DNA from: Pseudalkalibacillus hwajinpoensis
GTDB taxonomy: Bacteria > Bacillota > Bacilli > Bacillales > Guptibacillaceae
Assembly: GCF_015234585.1 (NCBI RefSeq)
Contig: NZ_JADFCM010000002.1
Location: 1 to 64,000, forward strand
Reading direction: 5' to 3'
DNA length: 64,000 nucleotides
Shown: in pieces, positions 28,058 through 37,420 of the stretch
How positions within the stretch are numbered: the stretch's first letter is position 1
Layout: each line of letters starts with the position of its first letter
Translations under genes and position numbers: made by a program
The notes under the pieces: generated by a model
Database searches by the model: none
Told to the model about the DNA's origin: nothing
Seen by the model: only the letters and a program-made list of their open reading frames with translations

Positions 28058-29997
28058 GAAGTGTTCCAGTGAGTCACAGGATAAAACTTATTAAAGTAGT
28101 ACCTTTGTTTGTAATAGCATTATTCTTACTTATTGTTGATTCATCCATAGTGGATGCACACTCTTCGTTAGAAAAAACGTCTCCCAAAAATGGAGAGGTA
28201 TTGGAAGTATCACCTTCAGTAATAGAGATTACGTTTCAAGATCCTGTTATTTTACATTCAGAATCGGTTAAGATCATTGATGGAACCGGATCCGAGGTTC
28301 AAATAAAAGAAACTAAACTTAGCTCACAAGATGCTGGAAATATCAATGTTTCTTTAGAAAGTAAACTAGAGCCTGGAAAATATATTGTCAGGATAAACGT
28401 CTTAGCATTAGATGGATATTCGATTAAAGAAGAATTCAATTTTTTAATCCAGAAAAGGGCTTCAGTAGAAGAAGACATGGAATTCAAACTAATAAGATCA
28501 AGTATTAGAGATGGGGAAATCATTAAAGGGTCCCCAGACCAATTGGAATTATGGTTTAATCATCCTGCAGAAGTGTCCGCATTCGGACTTTTTAATGACC
28601 AACAAGAAGTAATTAAAACGAAAATTCCAATGGCTAATTCCGAAGATCCTTCCCATATCATTATTCCATTTTCAGAAGAACTTGATCAAGGAACATACCA
28701 GGTAACCTGGTATGCCTCTCCGTCTGAAGTAGACAAGCAGATATTCTCTAACAATAAACAGGGCGTTTTTTATTTTGCAGTCGATGAGTTTTCTTCCTTA
28801 AGTCAAGGCACAGGATTAGTAGATAGAGGCCTCATATGGTCAATCCTTGATTTTACTTTTGAATTAAAACAAATAGCATATTGGTTCATTTTTATTGGTT
28901 TATCACTGTTATTCGGCTTTAACTGGTTTCATACTATGGTGACTAAAAATCAGTTTTGGCATTATCAGTCCTTAACGTTAAATATCTTCCTTTTTATAGT
29001 TAGTGCTTTAGGTATCACATTAATGGTAATTTATCAAAGGACAGAGTTACCTGAGTTATCCTTAGTCGAATTCATTCAACTAAAGTTCACTTGGATTCCT
29101 ATTGTTCAATTTCTTTTACTTTCTCTTGGTTTTTTAATCAAAAAGATAAGACTATTATTATTTGGACTAACATTATTAATGTTGCCATTTGTCATCGGAC
29201 ATGCCTCTTATCCAAGATATGGTGGTTATGTAACAATGGCTATTTCCTATCTTCATGTGCTATCCGTTGCAATTTGGATGGGAGGTCTTTTGGCATTATT
29301 GTTAAAACCTAAAAGCATTAAAAATATAGAATGGATAAAAACTGCTGGAGTGCCCTTTACAAAATGGGCTTTATTAAGTGTCGGAGTGATCATCTTTTCA
29401 GGAATCGCGATGACTTTTCAATTTCTTCCTTCTTTTTCTTTAGGGAGTCTATTCGTAAGTGAGTGGGGGAGAGCTCTTGTTATAAAAACAATATTATTTA
29501 TTATCCTAGTAGTGATAGGATATGTTCAGCGAAAAACGATCCTGAATCTAAATTCAAAATTTGATCATTCTTTCTTTGTAAAAATAAGAGCTGAGTTGTT
29601 TTTTGGCATTATTGTTTTCCTTTTTGCAGCAACGTTAGTTGCAACAAATCCTGGTGTCGCTGAGCAAGGGGTCTATCTTGAGAAGAATGTTAAAGAAGAC
29701 TTAGCTCTCGATGTAAAAGTTACTCCGTTTCATGTTGGACAAAATACAATTACCTTACAGTTCGAAGAGGATTTAACTATTCGCAACGTTTCTGTTGTTC
29801 TTAGTATGCCTCCTAACTGGAAAGTAGAAAGAAAAGCGTTTGAAGTTGATGACAGAACTTATAAGCTAACAGGTAATTTACTACACGCACCAGGGACGTT
29901 AAAGATGAACGTTTCGGTTGAGTTGACAAACGGAAAGGAAATTCAAATTCCTTATAGAATTGTAGTTCCGGGTGAAACACGCTTTAATGAGTCATGA
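28054..29997 (+). CDS. CopC-CopD fusion, copper uptake/resistance protein
   Basis: 647 residues. After a signal peptide, an N-terminal CopC domain starts at the cleaved His (AHSSLEKTSPKNGEVL). A second CopC-like domain spans about 145-245, followed by eight or so membrane helices of CopD with Trp/His-rich segments (AYWFIFIG, FVIGHASYPRYGGYV, HVLSVAIWMGGL). A C-terminal YtkA-like domain (about 555-645) completes the YcnJ-type layout of Bacillus. It likely binds extracellular copper and moves it across the membrane. Confidence 0.88.
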   Translation: MRSVPVSHRIKLIKVVPLFVIALFLLIVDSSIVDAHSSLEKTSPKNGEVLEVSPSVIEITFQDPVILHSESVKIIDGTGSEVQIKETKLSSQDAGNINVSLESKLEPGKYIVRINVLALDGYSIKEEFNFLIQKRASVEEDMEFKLIRSSIRDGEIIKGSPDQLELWFNHPAEVSAFGLFNDQQEVIKTKIPMANSEDPSHIIIPFSEELDQGTYQVTWYASPSEVDKQIFSNNKQGVFYFAVDEFSSLSQGTGLVDRGLIWSILDFTFELKQIAYWFIFIGLSLLFGFNWFHTMVTKNQFWHYQSLTLNIFLFIVSALGITLMVIYQRTELPELSLVEFIQLKFTWIPIVQFLLLSLGFLIKKIRLLLFGLTLLMLPFVIGHASYPRYGGYVTMAISYLHVLSVAIWMGGLLALLLKPKSIKNIEWIKTAGVPFTKWALLSVGVIIFSGIAMTFQFLPSFSLGSLFVSEWGRALVIKTILFIILVVIGYVQRKTILNLNSKFDHSFFVKIRAELFFGIIVFLFAATLVATNPGVAEQGVYLEKNVKEDLALDVKVTPFHVGQNTITLQFEEDLTIRNVSVVLSMPPNWKVERKAFEVDDRTYKLTGNLLHAPGTLKMNVSVELTNGKEIQIPYRIVVPGETRFNES

Positions 29998-30044
29998 TTT
30001 GAATAAATGAGGTCTTAAAAGACCCAGAAACGAGGTCATAAAAA

Positions 30045-30644
30045 TTGAATACCATTCACCATGGATTTTGGACATACTTTGTTTTTCGAAAAAAAAAGAA
30101 CTTAGTGAAATGGTTTGTGTTAGGTGCTGTTGGGCCAGATGTGATTTATTTCATTATGTTCTTCTTCCTTGCCATTGAAAAGGGAATTCTGAACATTCAA
30201 TTATTTGCAGATGTATTTCAGTTAGTCATGTCTGGATTCGAAATGGAATCATCTAGTAAATCGGTGAATCAATTGCACGATTTTATTCTTGAAATGTTCA
30301 ATAATCCAGTAGTAGATATGCTCCGAAAAACGGGACACTCACTCATTATCTGGGGAATTGTATACGGTGTGGTTGTATGGAGAAAAGGTCTAAAGTTAAC
30401 CTGGTTACATGCGCTGTTATTTGGATGGGTAGGTCATATTATTACAGATTTACTGACCCATGTGACAGATGCTACACCGATTTTCTATCCAATCAGTGAC
30501 GTTGTGATAAAAGGTCCCGTTTCTTATTGGAATCCTAACTACTACGGAAAGGAATTTCAAACCATTAATACGATATTGATAATCGTCGCCACCGTCTACA
30601 TGGTTTATGACTTTATAAAGTACAAAAGAAGAAATAAAAAATAA
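30045..30644 (+). CDS. Membrane protein, possibly metal-dependent hydrolase-like
   Basis: 199 residues with about four membrane helices and conserved-looking His/Asp clusters: HHGFWTYFVF at the start, GAVGPDVIYF and GHIITDLLTHVTDA. Such His-Asp patterns resemble membrane-bound zinc-dependent hydrolases of the YdjM type, but similarity is weak. TTG start behind GAGG. Next to copper genes. Confidence 0.6.
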   Translation: MNTIHHGFWTYFVFRKKKNLVKWFVLGAVGPDVIYFIMFFFLAIEKGILNIQLFADVFQLVMSGFEMESSSKSVNQLHDFILEMFNNPVVDMLRKTGHSLIIWGIVYGVVVWRKGLKLTWLHALLFGWVGHIITDLLTHVTDATPIFYPISDVVIKGPVSYWNPNYYGKEFQTINTILIIVATVYMVYDFIKYKRRNKK

Positions 30645-30722
30645 GTTTCTTTTTTAACGAAAAGAATAAACAAATCTTTAAAATAAGGAAGTGATTGTAT
30701 AATACATATTCGTTCCGTTGTT

Positions 30723-31372
30723 GTGGTAGGACTCGTGGTTTTCTTTTTGATGGTATGGATGGTTCCATCATTTAGAGAGATAATTCCCATTCTCTTTTCA
30801 ACTGATGCCGTTGAAAGTCTTAAAACTTACATGAGATCATTAGGCTTTTGGGGTCCACTTTTCGCTATCTTTTTAATGGTTTTACACAGCGTCGTTTTTG
30901 TTCCTTCAGAAATCATTTTGTTTGCAAATATCTATATTTATGGTTTTGCATTAGGACTCCTATATACTTGGATTGGCTCAATGCTTGGTGCCTATTTATC
31001 TTTTTATTTAGCTCGTTTATTTGGAAAGCCATTAGTAGAAAATTTGTTTCCATAGAAAAGCACGAAAAGTTTGATCGGTGGTTTCAAAAGAATGGAACGT
31101 TCGGTTTGTTTATATTACGTTTAATTCCTTTATTTTCATTTAATTTACTCAATTACGGGGCAGGATTAGTATCCATTACTTTTTGGCAGTTCACGTGGTC
31201 TACAGCTTTGGGAATCATTCCGCCGATGATGGTGATGGGCTGGTTGTATATAAACTCGCTACAAACGAATTGGGGGCTCATCATTTTATTCGTTTTGATC
31301 GTTAGTATCGTTTTAATTAAAATTTATAAGAAAAGTTCATTGGCGAAATACAGCAGAAGAAGTAGGGGCTAA
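30723..31372 (+). pseudogene. VTT/TMEM64-family membrane protein, frameshifted
   Basis: The 5' part (to 31055) reads FWGPLFAIFLMVLHSVVFVP, then SEIILFANIYIYGFALGLLY and ARLFGKPLVENLFP with a stop. The next frame continues FVSIEKHEKFDRWF, GLFILRLIPLFSFNLLNYGA and FTWSTALGIIPPMM to 31372. Inserting one A in the A run near 31040 restores a full-length VTT (SNARE-associated/DedA-like) protein. The start is also unclear: no ATG with a ribosome site, only GTG at 30723. Could be a real pseudogene or a homopolymer error. Confidence 0.75.
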
Positions 31373-31403
31373 CCCTTGTTCAATATGATTTTAAATTAAC
31401 CTC

Positions 31404-31435
31404 TTGACCTTGTAGTTTAGTATAAGGTTTATACT
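31404..31435 (+). promoter_or_regulatory. second MerR-type operator/promoter
   Basis: TTGACC at 31404-31409 and TATACT at 31430-31435 are separated by 20 bp, with a dyad CCTTGTA / TATAAGG (one mismatch) between them at 31408-31427. Same overlong geometry as the mer promoter at 16324. It drives the thioredoxin-like gene and the MerR-family gene behind it. Confidence 0.82.
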
Positions 31436-31464
31436 TATGGTAAATCTACTGGAGGTGTTATGAA

Positions 31465-31740
31465 ATGGGAAAAAGAAATGTAGAGGTTTTTATTGCAGGC
31501 TGTCCAATGTGTGATGAAACCGTAACTTTGGTGAAAGAGTTAAGCTGTGATCAATGTTCTATTTCTTACTATAATTTAAATGAAACAAGTAAAGAGAAAG
31601 CAGGTCTGGAAAAAGCAAAAGAATATGGGATTACTCGAGTTCCAGCAGTAGTGGTTGATGGAAAGCTTTTAGATTGTTGTCAGCAGCAACAACGCATAAC
31701 TCGTGAAGTACTGGAGAAAGCAGGAATTGGTCAGGGCTAA
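31465..31740 (+). CDS. Thioredoxin/glutaredoxin-like protein
   Basis: 91 residues with a thioredoxin-fold start VEVFIAGCPMCDETV (active pair CPMC), a second pair SCDQCS, the cis-Pro motif ITRVPAVVVDGK and a further LDCCQQQQ pair. Six Cys in total are unusual for its length and suggest metal binding or thiol exchange. It is governed by the MerR-type promoter immediately upstream and followed by the putative regulator gene. Confidence 0.82.
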   Translation: MGKRNVEVFIAGCPMCDETVTLVKELSCDQCSISYYNLNETSKEKAGLEKAKEYGITRVPAVVVDGKLLDCCQQQQRITREVLEKAGIGQG

Positions 31741-31770
31741 GACTGTTAATTATTTAAGGGAGTGATTCTT

Positions 31771-32184
31771 TTGCGTGATGGCCTATTAATTGGAGATTTA
31801 AGTAAGAAATTTAATATTACTACTCAATCAATAAGGTACTATGAACGAATAGGCTTAATTAATCCTCCAAAGCGAACAGAGTCAAAGTATCGTATCTATT
31901 CTAATGAGGACGAAAGTAAGCTCCGCTTTATTTTACAGGCAAAGCAATTCGGTCTATCATTAGATGATATTAAGGAGTTAATCAATCTTAGTTCCAATAA
32001 TATACGTCCGTGCGAACATCTGAAAAGCTTACTGGAACGCTATATTCGAGATGTAATTAACCGTATCCAGAAGCTTGAAGATTTCAGGTCCCAACTAATT
32101 GACCGATATGAGCAGTTAGAAGTCGTTGTAAATCATAATGAAGGTAATATATGCAAGATAATAGAAAGTGAATCACTGAAATAA
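31771..32184 (+). CDS. MerR-family regulator (second)
   Basis: MerR HTH (LIGDLSKKFNITTQSIRYYE, YRIYSNEDE) with dimerisation helix and cysteines near residue 83 (IRPCEHLKS) and near the end (NICKIIE). This spacing resembles metal-responsive MerR proteins, but the metal is not evident. I prefer the TTG at 31771, about 10 nt from GGGAG; a GTG at 31762 is in frame. Probably binds the dyad at 31408-31427. Confidence 0.82.
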   Translation: MRDGLLIGDLSKKFNITTQSIRYYERIGLINPPKRTESKYRIYSNEDESKLRFILQAKQFGLSLDDIKELINLSSNNIRPCEHLKSLLERYIRDVINRIQKLEDFRSQLIDRYEQLEVVVNHNEGNICKIIESESLK

Positions 32185-32187
32185 TCT

Positions 32188-32226
32188 AACAACCCGTTAC
32201 TAATCATCACGTAACGGGTTGTTAAT
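32188..32226 (+). terminator. hairpin after the MerR-thioredoxin operon
   Basis: AACAACCCGTTAC at 32188-32200 pairs perfectly with GTAACGGGTTGTT at 32211-32223. T tract weak. Confidence 0.8.
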
Positions 32227-32473
32227 TGAGCACATTTAAAAGGAAAACAAAAAAATAATTAGATTGCTTTGAACAAAAGTTAGACTTGTTACAGAAAAAT
32301 AAATAATATATATCACATTGAAGGTAATGCATTATTGTATGTATCTATGTGTATTATCTTGAATCCGAGTCTTCTGTAAACTCGGAGCTTATCTGGAATA
32401 GTGAAAATACTATTGTTCTTCGTCATGATCTTCATCTATAGAAATTATCTATACAGAACTAATGCAAAATTAG
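32227..32473. other. intergenic between convergent operons
   Basis: No gene was seen; AT-rich DNA with no recognisable motif between the MerR operon (plus strand) and the flavodoxin relic (minus strand). Confidence 0.45.
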
Positions 32474-32530
32474 AAACTTCTCGATATACAGGATATTGTT
32501 GAGTCACATGTATATCGAGGAGTTTTATTA
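32474..32530 (-). terminator. terminator of the MFS/flavodoxin operon
   Basis: A 17-bp stem: AAACTTCTCGATATACA at 32474-32490 with TGTATATCGAGGAGTTT at 32509-32525 (one G-T pair). T-rich on the minus-strand exit side. It lies about 100 nt downstream of the minus-strand flavodoxin relic. Confidence 0.75.
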
Positions 32531-32631
32531 TACAAAAGCATAGTGTCGTTTCATACATAGTTAGATTGCCAAACACATATTGTGAATATACTTGTTTTTC
32601 GTAGAAGTTGATTAAAATATTTCACAAATGT

Positions 32632-33180
32632 TCACTGGGTTTCAAGCGAGGTTTTATTAATTGTTTTCGCATACTGGATTGATTTCTCATCCTGTATTAT
32701 CTCTGAAGGTTTTACACCTTCTCCTAAAATATAGTCTTTAAATGTAAAATTCATGAATTCACAAATATATTCAAATTGTTGGATGAGTGGTAAACCTTTA
32801 ATTCTAGGTTCATCGCTTCCTACCGCAATTAAATAGACTTGTTTATTGGACATCACCTCTTTAAAATTTGAGAACCTATCGTCTCTCGCTGTTTGAGACC
32901 AGCGATCTATGTAGGTTTTCATAATACTAGACATTCCATACCAGTAGATAGGAGTAGCAAAAATTAATACGTCAGCATCCATCATGGGAAGAACAATTTG
33001 CTCATAGTCATCCCTTACTTTTGTGAATCCACTTTCGTCGTGTCTTTGATCCACGATAGGGGCAATTTAAAAATACTTTAAGAATATTCGTTGAACGGGT
33101 AGGTTTTTTATTACTTGTTCGGTTAAGACTTCCGTATTGCCATGCTCGCGAGTGCTTCCGTACAAAACTACAATTTTCAA
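32632..33180 (-). pseudogene. NAD(P)H-dependent FMN reductase-like protein with nonsense codon
   Basis: Translation from a TTG at 33180 gives MKIVVLYGSTREHGNTEVLT to FLKYF, then a TAA at 33067-33069, and continues in the same frame with IAPIVDQRHDESGF, DADVLIFATPIYWYGMSSIM and SQTARDD. This is a flavodoxin-fold FMN reductase interrupted by one stop codon. The TTG immediately follows the stop of the MFS gene with GAGGTGG upstream, so the two were an operon. A single-base change would restore it. Confidence 0.8.
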
Positions 33181-34395
33181 TTAAACCACCTCGTAGTTTA
33201 TTTTTGGTACTTCTTTATGAAACCTTTTAGATACAAAGACTTGAAGACTTAGACCGATAAGCATAAGTCCTCCCATACAGACAAAGCCAATAGATGGAGA
33301 AAAAGTATCTATCAGTAACCCTAATCCACTTGCTAACAAGGCTTGAAAGAGTAGAGCAATTCCCATCCAGACGGAGAGAGTTCTACCCATTAATCGTTTT
33401 GGAACAACCTCCATGAGGATCGTATTCATGATGATCCTTAAAGACGAATTGGAAAGTCCAATTATAAAACTCCCTAGATAAATGAAAAGTACAATTCTGT
33501 TTGCTGCTAATCCAAGTAGTGTGACAATAGCTAAAATAAAGATGATACCTACAGCTTTATTTTCGGATATCTTCTTAGCAAAAGGAGCAGCTAAAAAACC
33601 TGATAACAATCCTCCGATTCCATAACTCATATCTGAAAATCCAAAAACCACTGAATCTGCTCTAAGAGTATCGTTTACATATCCAGGTAGGACTACATTG
33701 TAGATCATGGTTGAAATAAGAGGAACAATAGAGACAATGCCTAACAAAAAGGTTAATTTATGAGTATTCAAATACTGCAAACCTTTTGTGAAAGAGGTAA
33801 AGGGTCCTTCCTCATGATGTTCTAAGTTAATAGAATGATATTTAACAAATATCATTAATAGATAGCTACATACAAACATCAGCGCATTGATGAATAAAAT
33901 AGCTTCGAATCCGATAAATTTATAAATGAATCCAGATGCAGCTCCGGCCATAAACATGCCGACCTGCAAACTGATCTCAATTAGCGAATTCCCTTTAGAG
34001 AGTTCCTTTTCCGTTAGTAATTCTTGGATCAAACTTCTTGATGCTGACATATAGATACTCCATCCAATCCCGTTGACAATAGCAAATGCATATATGTAAT
34101 GAATGGAGAATCCGTCTTTAATAAATAGTGCAGTTAATATCCCGATTAATACGGCTCTTACAATAAAAGTTCCTTGGATGACATTTTTCCGGTTAAACTT
34201 ATCGGTAATGATCCCTGTCAATGGAGAGACTAAAAATCCCGCAACGACATTTAGAGTCAGCATCACTCCAACAGCTGTAGCCGACCCAGTTTTGTCTAGT
34301 AAATACCAATTTGCTCCGATCGTACTCATTCCTACTCCGAAACCTGACACGATATCAGCAAGAAAAAACATAATAAACGACTTCTTGAATACCAT
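33181..34395 (-). CDS. MFS-type drug exporter
   Basis: 404 residues, twelve predicted membrane helices, MFS_3 type (macrolide/enterobactin exporter group): motif A GIITDKFNRKNVIQGTF, NALMFVCSYLLMI and GSFIIGLSNSSLRII. Start ATG behind GAGGTGAAGG. Transcribed with the flavodoxin relic and away from no other gene; the LysR gene lies upstream on the same strand behind a terminator. Confidence 0.85.
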   Translation of the reverse strand: MVFKKSFIMFFLADIVSGFGVGMSTIGANWYLLDKTGSATAVGVMLTLNVVAGFLVSPLTGIITDKFNRKNVIQGTFIVRAVLIGILTALFIKDGFSIHYIYAFAIVNGIGWSIYMSASRSLIQELLTEKELSKGNSLIEISLQVGMFMAGAASGFIYKFIGFEAILFINALMFVCSYLLMIFVKYHSINLEHHEEGPFTSFTKGLQYLNTHKLTFLLGIVSIVPLISTMIYNVVLPGYVNDTLRADSVVFGFSDMSYGIGGLLSGFLAAPFAKKISENKAVGIIFILAIVTLLGLAANRIVLFIYLGSFIIGLSNSSLRIIMNTILMEVVPKRLMGRTLSVWMGIALLFQALLASGLGLLIDTFSPSIGFVCMGGLMLIGLSLQVFVSKRFHKEVPKINYEVV

Positions 34396-34511
34396 TCCTT
34401 CACCTCATTAAGTTATATGTTATTTCAAATGCTAAACGAAGGATCAGAATCAGTAAAACAGATTATAATGATTAAACCAATCGGATATTTTGATTAAGAG
34501 AACAGTTGGAA

Positions 34512-34547
34512 AAAAGGATGTTAGCCATGGGTGGTTAACATCCTTTT
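34512..34547 (-). terminator. terminator of the LysR gene
   Basis: AAAAGGATGTTA at 34512-34523 pairs perfectly with TAACATCCTTTT at 34536-34547. It separates the LysR gene from the MFS gene on the minus strand. Confidence 0.85.
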
Positions 34548-34554
34548 CTATAAA

Positions 34555-35448
34555 CTATGAGGTTTGCAGAATTTTTCGTGTTAAATCAATGAAGGCTTCT
34601 AATGGTATGGTCATAAACTTATCTTTGTGCCAAGCGATTTGAGTATAGAAGACAGGTGTATCAGCAGTCCAATACATTTCTTTTATGCTTCCTTCTTGAA
34701 TATCTTTTTCTACTACCATTTCAGGGAGAATGGCTACTCCTAGACCAGCTATTACACATTGCTTAATCGCTTCAATGCTAACAAACTCAAATTTATTAGT
34801 AGGGTGCACATCAGCCTCTATGAGCGATTTCTCTAAAATGGTTCGGTAAGAGCAGCCGGTTTCAGTCAAAAGAAGCGTTTCATCTTCGAGATCCTTTGGA
34901 GTAATTTCATTTTTACTATGTAATGGGTGATCGGGTGCTGCGACTAATTTCATATTGTCTTGCAGAAGAGTCTCTACATTTAACGGATCCTTTGGCTTGG
35001 ATACATCCATGATGAAAGCAATATCTAAAGTCCCATCCATTAATTTTTCTTTGGCCAAATCATCCGAATGTGCAGGTTTAAATATTAGTTTGACTTGAGG
35101 AAACTGATCTTTGAATGCTTTCAATATTGTAGGCAGTCGATAGGTGCATTGACTCTCTTGTGCACCGATCACTAAGGTGCCAGAAGGCTCTTCCAACCCT
35201 CTGGTCACCTGCTGTGCTTCTTCTGTTAAAGCTAATATTTGATCAGCGTATTTCTTAAACTGGCGGCCAGTCTCTGTTAAGTAGAGTCTTTTTCCTAAGC
35301 GTTCAAATAACGGAGAATCTAATTCATTTTCTAAAGCTTTAATTTGGGCAGTCACACTCGATTGAGCAAACTTTAGGATTTTGGCTGTCTTTGTGAAATT
35401 TAAGTATTCAGCAGCAGTTTTGAATGTGATTAACTGTTTCGTTTCCAT
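34555..35448 (-). CDS. LysR-family transcriptional regulator
   Basis: 297 residues, with N-terminal winged HTH (FKTAAEYLNFTKTAKILKFA, QSSVTAQIKALE) and a substrate-binding domain. Typical length. It probably regulates the MFS exporter operon downstream or the decayed genes upstream. Start ATG behind AGGAGGCC. Confidence 0.92.
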   Translation of the reverse strand: METKQLITFKTAAEYLNFTKTAKILKFAQSSVTAQIKALENELDSPLFERLGKRLYLTETGRQFKKYADQILALTEEAQQVTRGLEEPSGTLVIGAQESQCTYRLPTILKAFKDQFPQVKLIFKPAHSDDLAKEKLMDGTLDIAFIMDVSKPKDPLNVETLLQDNMKLVAAPDHPLHSKNEITPKDLEDETLLLTETGCSYRTILEKSLIEADVHPTNKFEFVSIEAIKQCVIAGLGVAILPEMVVEKDIQEGSIKEMYWTADTPVFYTQIAWHKDKFMTIPLEAFIDLTRKILQTS

Positions 35449-35734
35449 AAAGGCCTCCTGGCATTCAATAAATCGATTGATTCAATGAATATTATCGTCT
35501 GTCATGATCTATGGAGTGAGTATAAAATAGATTACATCTTATCACAATAATCAGATTCGCCGTTAAAGCTTAGAGAGTCTGGTGACAATGAAATCCATTC
35601 TAAAGTTGTGGAATAATGTAAATATTTTCAATGGGGACAACCTTTATTTTACGCTGATAAAATTGAGATAGAAAGACTAATTCTAATTAAGGAGATTTTG
35701 ACGGTGGTATTTTACATAGAACTCATTTGGTTAA
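35449..35734. other. intergenic region upstream of the LysR gene
   Basis: No gene was seen. TCAATAAATCGATTGATTCA near 35464 is an imperfect inverted repeat close to the LysR start and could be the regulator binding site. Confidence 0.4.
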
Positions 35735-36190
35735 CTATGGAATTAACCAATCATTCATTGTTAATGTTTTTCAGAACTGTGTTAACGAGTAATACTACCT
35801 GAATTACTATCTAAATCGAAGTTAAAAGAAGTAAATGCGCTTTTAGATTCTTTACAACGAGGCGTTTCGATACTAGTTCCTGTCCATTGGTCTCATCCTT
35901 AAGTTCTTTTCGGAGATTCAATTATTTAGTTTAGCTTTGCTATTGATGATACTTGCTGTTACTTTTCAACTTACGGTTCAGTATCACCATTTCAACCATC
36001 TTATAGAGGGACCACAAACAATAAGCACACTCCAAGATATAAAGCATAGCTTGAACTTCCTTAAAGGTCATCGTGACATAAATTTTATTATTATAGCCCA
36101 AGTACTAAGCTTTTGATCAATGCAGGTCTATTGAGGGTTGGTTTACCGATTCATCTTGAAGGTTCCTCGAATGATAGTCTCGTTACTTAT
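35735..36190 (+). pseudogene. decayed MFS transporter
   Basis: Fragments in different frames read LPELLSKSKLKEVNALLDSL then QRGVSILVPV, and later IKHSLNFLKGHRDINFIIIA. Both are characteristic of MFS_3 exporters (the loop and the start of the second half). Several stops and shifts separate them. It points the opposite way from the intact MFS gene. Confidence 0.55.
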
Positions 36191-36319
36191 CTGTAATAAG
36201 ATAGGCTCCCTTTAATGTGAATAAAAGATTGAGTTGTTCGCACTAGTTTGAAATAATTGGTATTAAAGCAATGGAAATTAGCATTCAAAAATCAGGGAAA
36301 GAAATTGGGGGATTTAATA

Positions 36320-37001
36320 TTGGAAAAGATATATATGCTTCACGGTTTTATGGGAACTGGCAAGTTGCATTTTAAAGAACAAATTTCTCATTGGTAAGCA
36401 ATATGTAGTTGATGCAGTGGATCTACCAGGTCACGGTGAAAATGAATGTTCTAGTCAAGAAGAGTATTTTAAAGATACTTTAGAATGGTTAATTCAGTAT
36501 TTAGAAGCAAATGGTGAAGGCTATTTAATAGGCTTGTCATTAGGAGCTTCGCTAGCCATACATACTGCAATGGAAAAACCTAACTTAGTTAAAGGAATTA
36601 TGCTGACTGGCTATTCTCCTTTTATTCCTAAAGAACTTGAAGGAATAATGGAGAATCAGTATAATCATTTTCTAAATATTGATAACAATGATAAAGAGAC
36701 AGCCTCATATTTCGAAGCTGTTCACGGTAGTAAATGGAACAAAACATTAAGAACTGTCCTTCATTCGATGACCTTTAAATATCCAACTGTAACAAATGTA
36801 GGATTATCCTCTTTAAAAGTACCTACACTGCTATTAAATGGTGATCAAGAACAGCACGAGGTTAAGGCTACTTCATATGTAAAGAGTGAAAATCCAAATC
36901 TAAATGTCGGGCTTATTCCAAATGCCGGGCACACTGCTAATATTGATAAACCAGCTTTGTATAATTACATCATTGAAGAATTTATTAGTGGGGTAAAATG
37001 A
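36320..37001 (+). pseudogene. alpha/beta hydrolase with frameshift
   Basis: A TTG at 36320 begins MEKIYMLHGFMGTGKLHFKE to ISHW, then a stop. The other frame continues KQYVVDAVDLPGHGEN and is open to 37001. The oxyanion HGF, nucleophile GLSLGASLAIH, Asp in LLNGDQEQ and His in PNAGHTANID are all present. One indel near 36393 breaks an otherwise complete MenH-like hydrolase. Confidence 0.75.
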
Positions 37002-37035
37002 TCCTCTATTATCTCGAAGCGATTGTTGAATAGCT

Positions 37036-37067
37036 TAGTGGAAACTCAAATGAGTTTCCACTATTTT
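37036..37067 (+). terminator. intrinsic terminator
   Basis: TAGTGGAAACTCA at 37036-37048 pairs perfectly with TGAGTTTCCACTA at 37051-37063, then TTTT. Confidence 0.9.
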
Positions 37068-37129
37068 AGTTCCATTATCAACAATAGCTTAAAATTAATA
37101 GAATAAATGCTACTTATTATCTTTTTTCC

Positions 37130-37403
37130 TCATTTATTTATACTTAACTTTTCCAGTAATATTCGCGCATCCATTAATTCCTTGCTCTTGTATCCTGGTA
37201 CTCTTTCCTCTACCTGGTTTATTAGGTCATTTATTTGGTTAATATCCTGGTGAACTTTAGATTCTGAATTTCCCTTAAGTAAATCAACCAGTTTAATGTA
37301 TAGCTTCTTTGAAGTTTTAAAGGCGCTTATTTCCTGTATTGAAAGAAGCCATAACAGAAAATGTCATGAAAATAGGGGTATTGAACTCGGTTTGTCCTAC
37401 CAT
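37130..37403 (-). pseudogene. small gene downstream of xerS, one-base frameshift
   Basis: An ATG at 37403 with AGGAGG 7 nt upstream starts MVGQTEFNTPIFMTFSV. A one-base shift near 37345 moves to the frame LLSIQEISAFKTSKKLYIKL, VDLLKGNSESKVHQD and NQVEERVPGYKSKELMDARI ending LSINK and TGA at 37130. The good ribosome site 18 nt behind the recombinase stop and the long second frame indicate an ancestral gene of about 90 codons. Function unknown; helical, possibly regulatory. Confidence 0.6.
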
Positions 37404-37420
37404 ATATATTCCTCCTGTCA

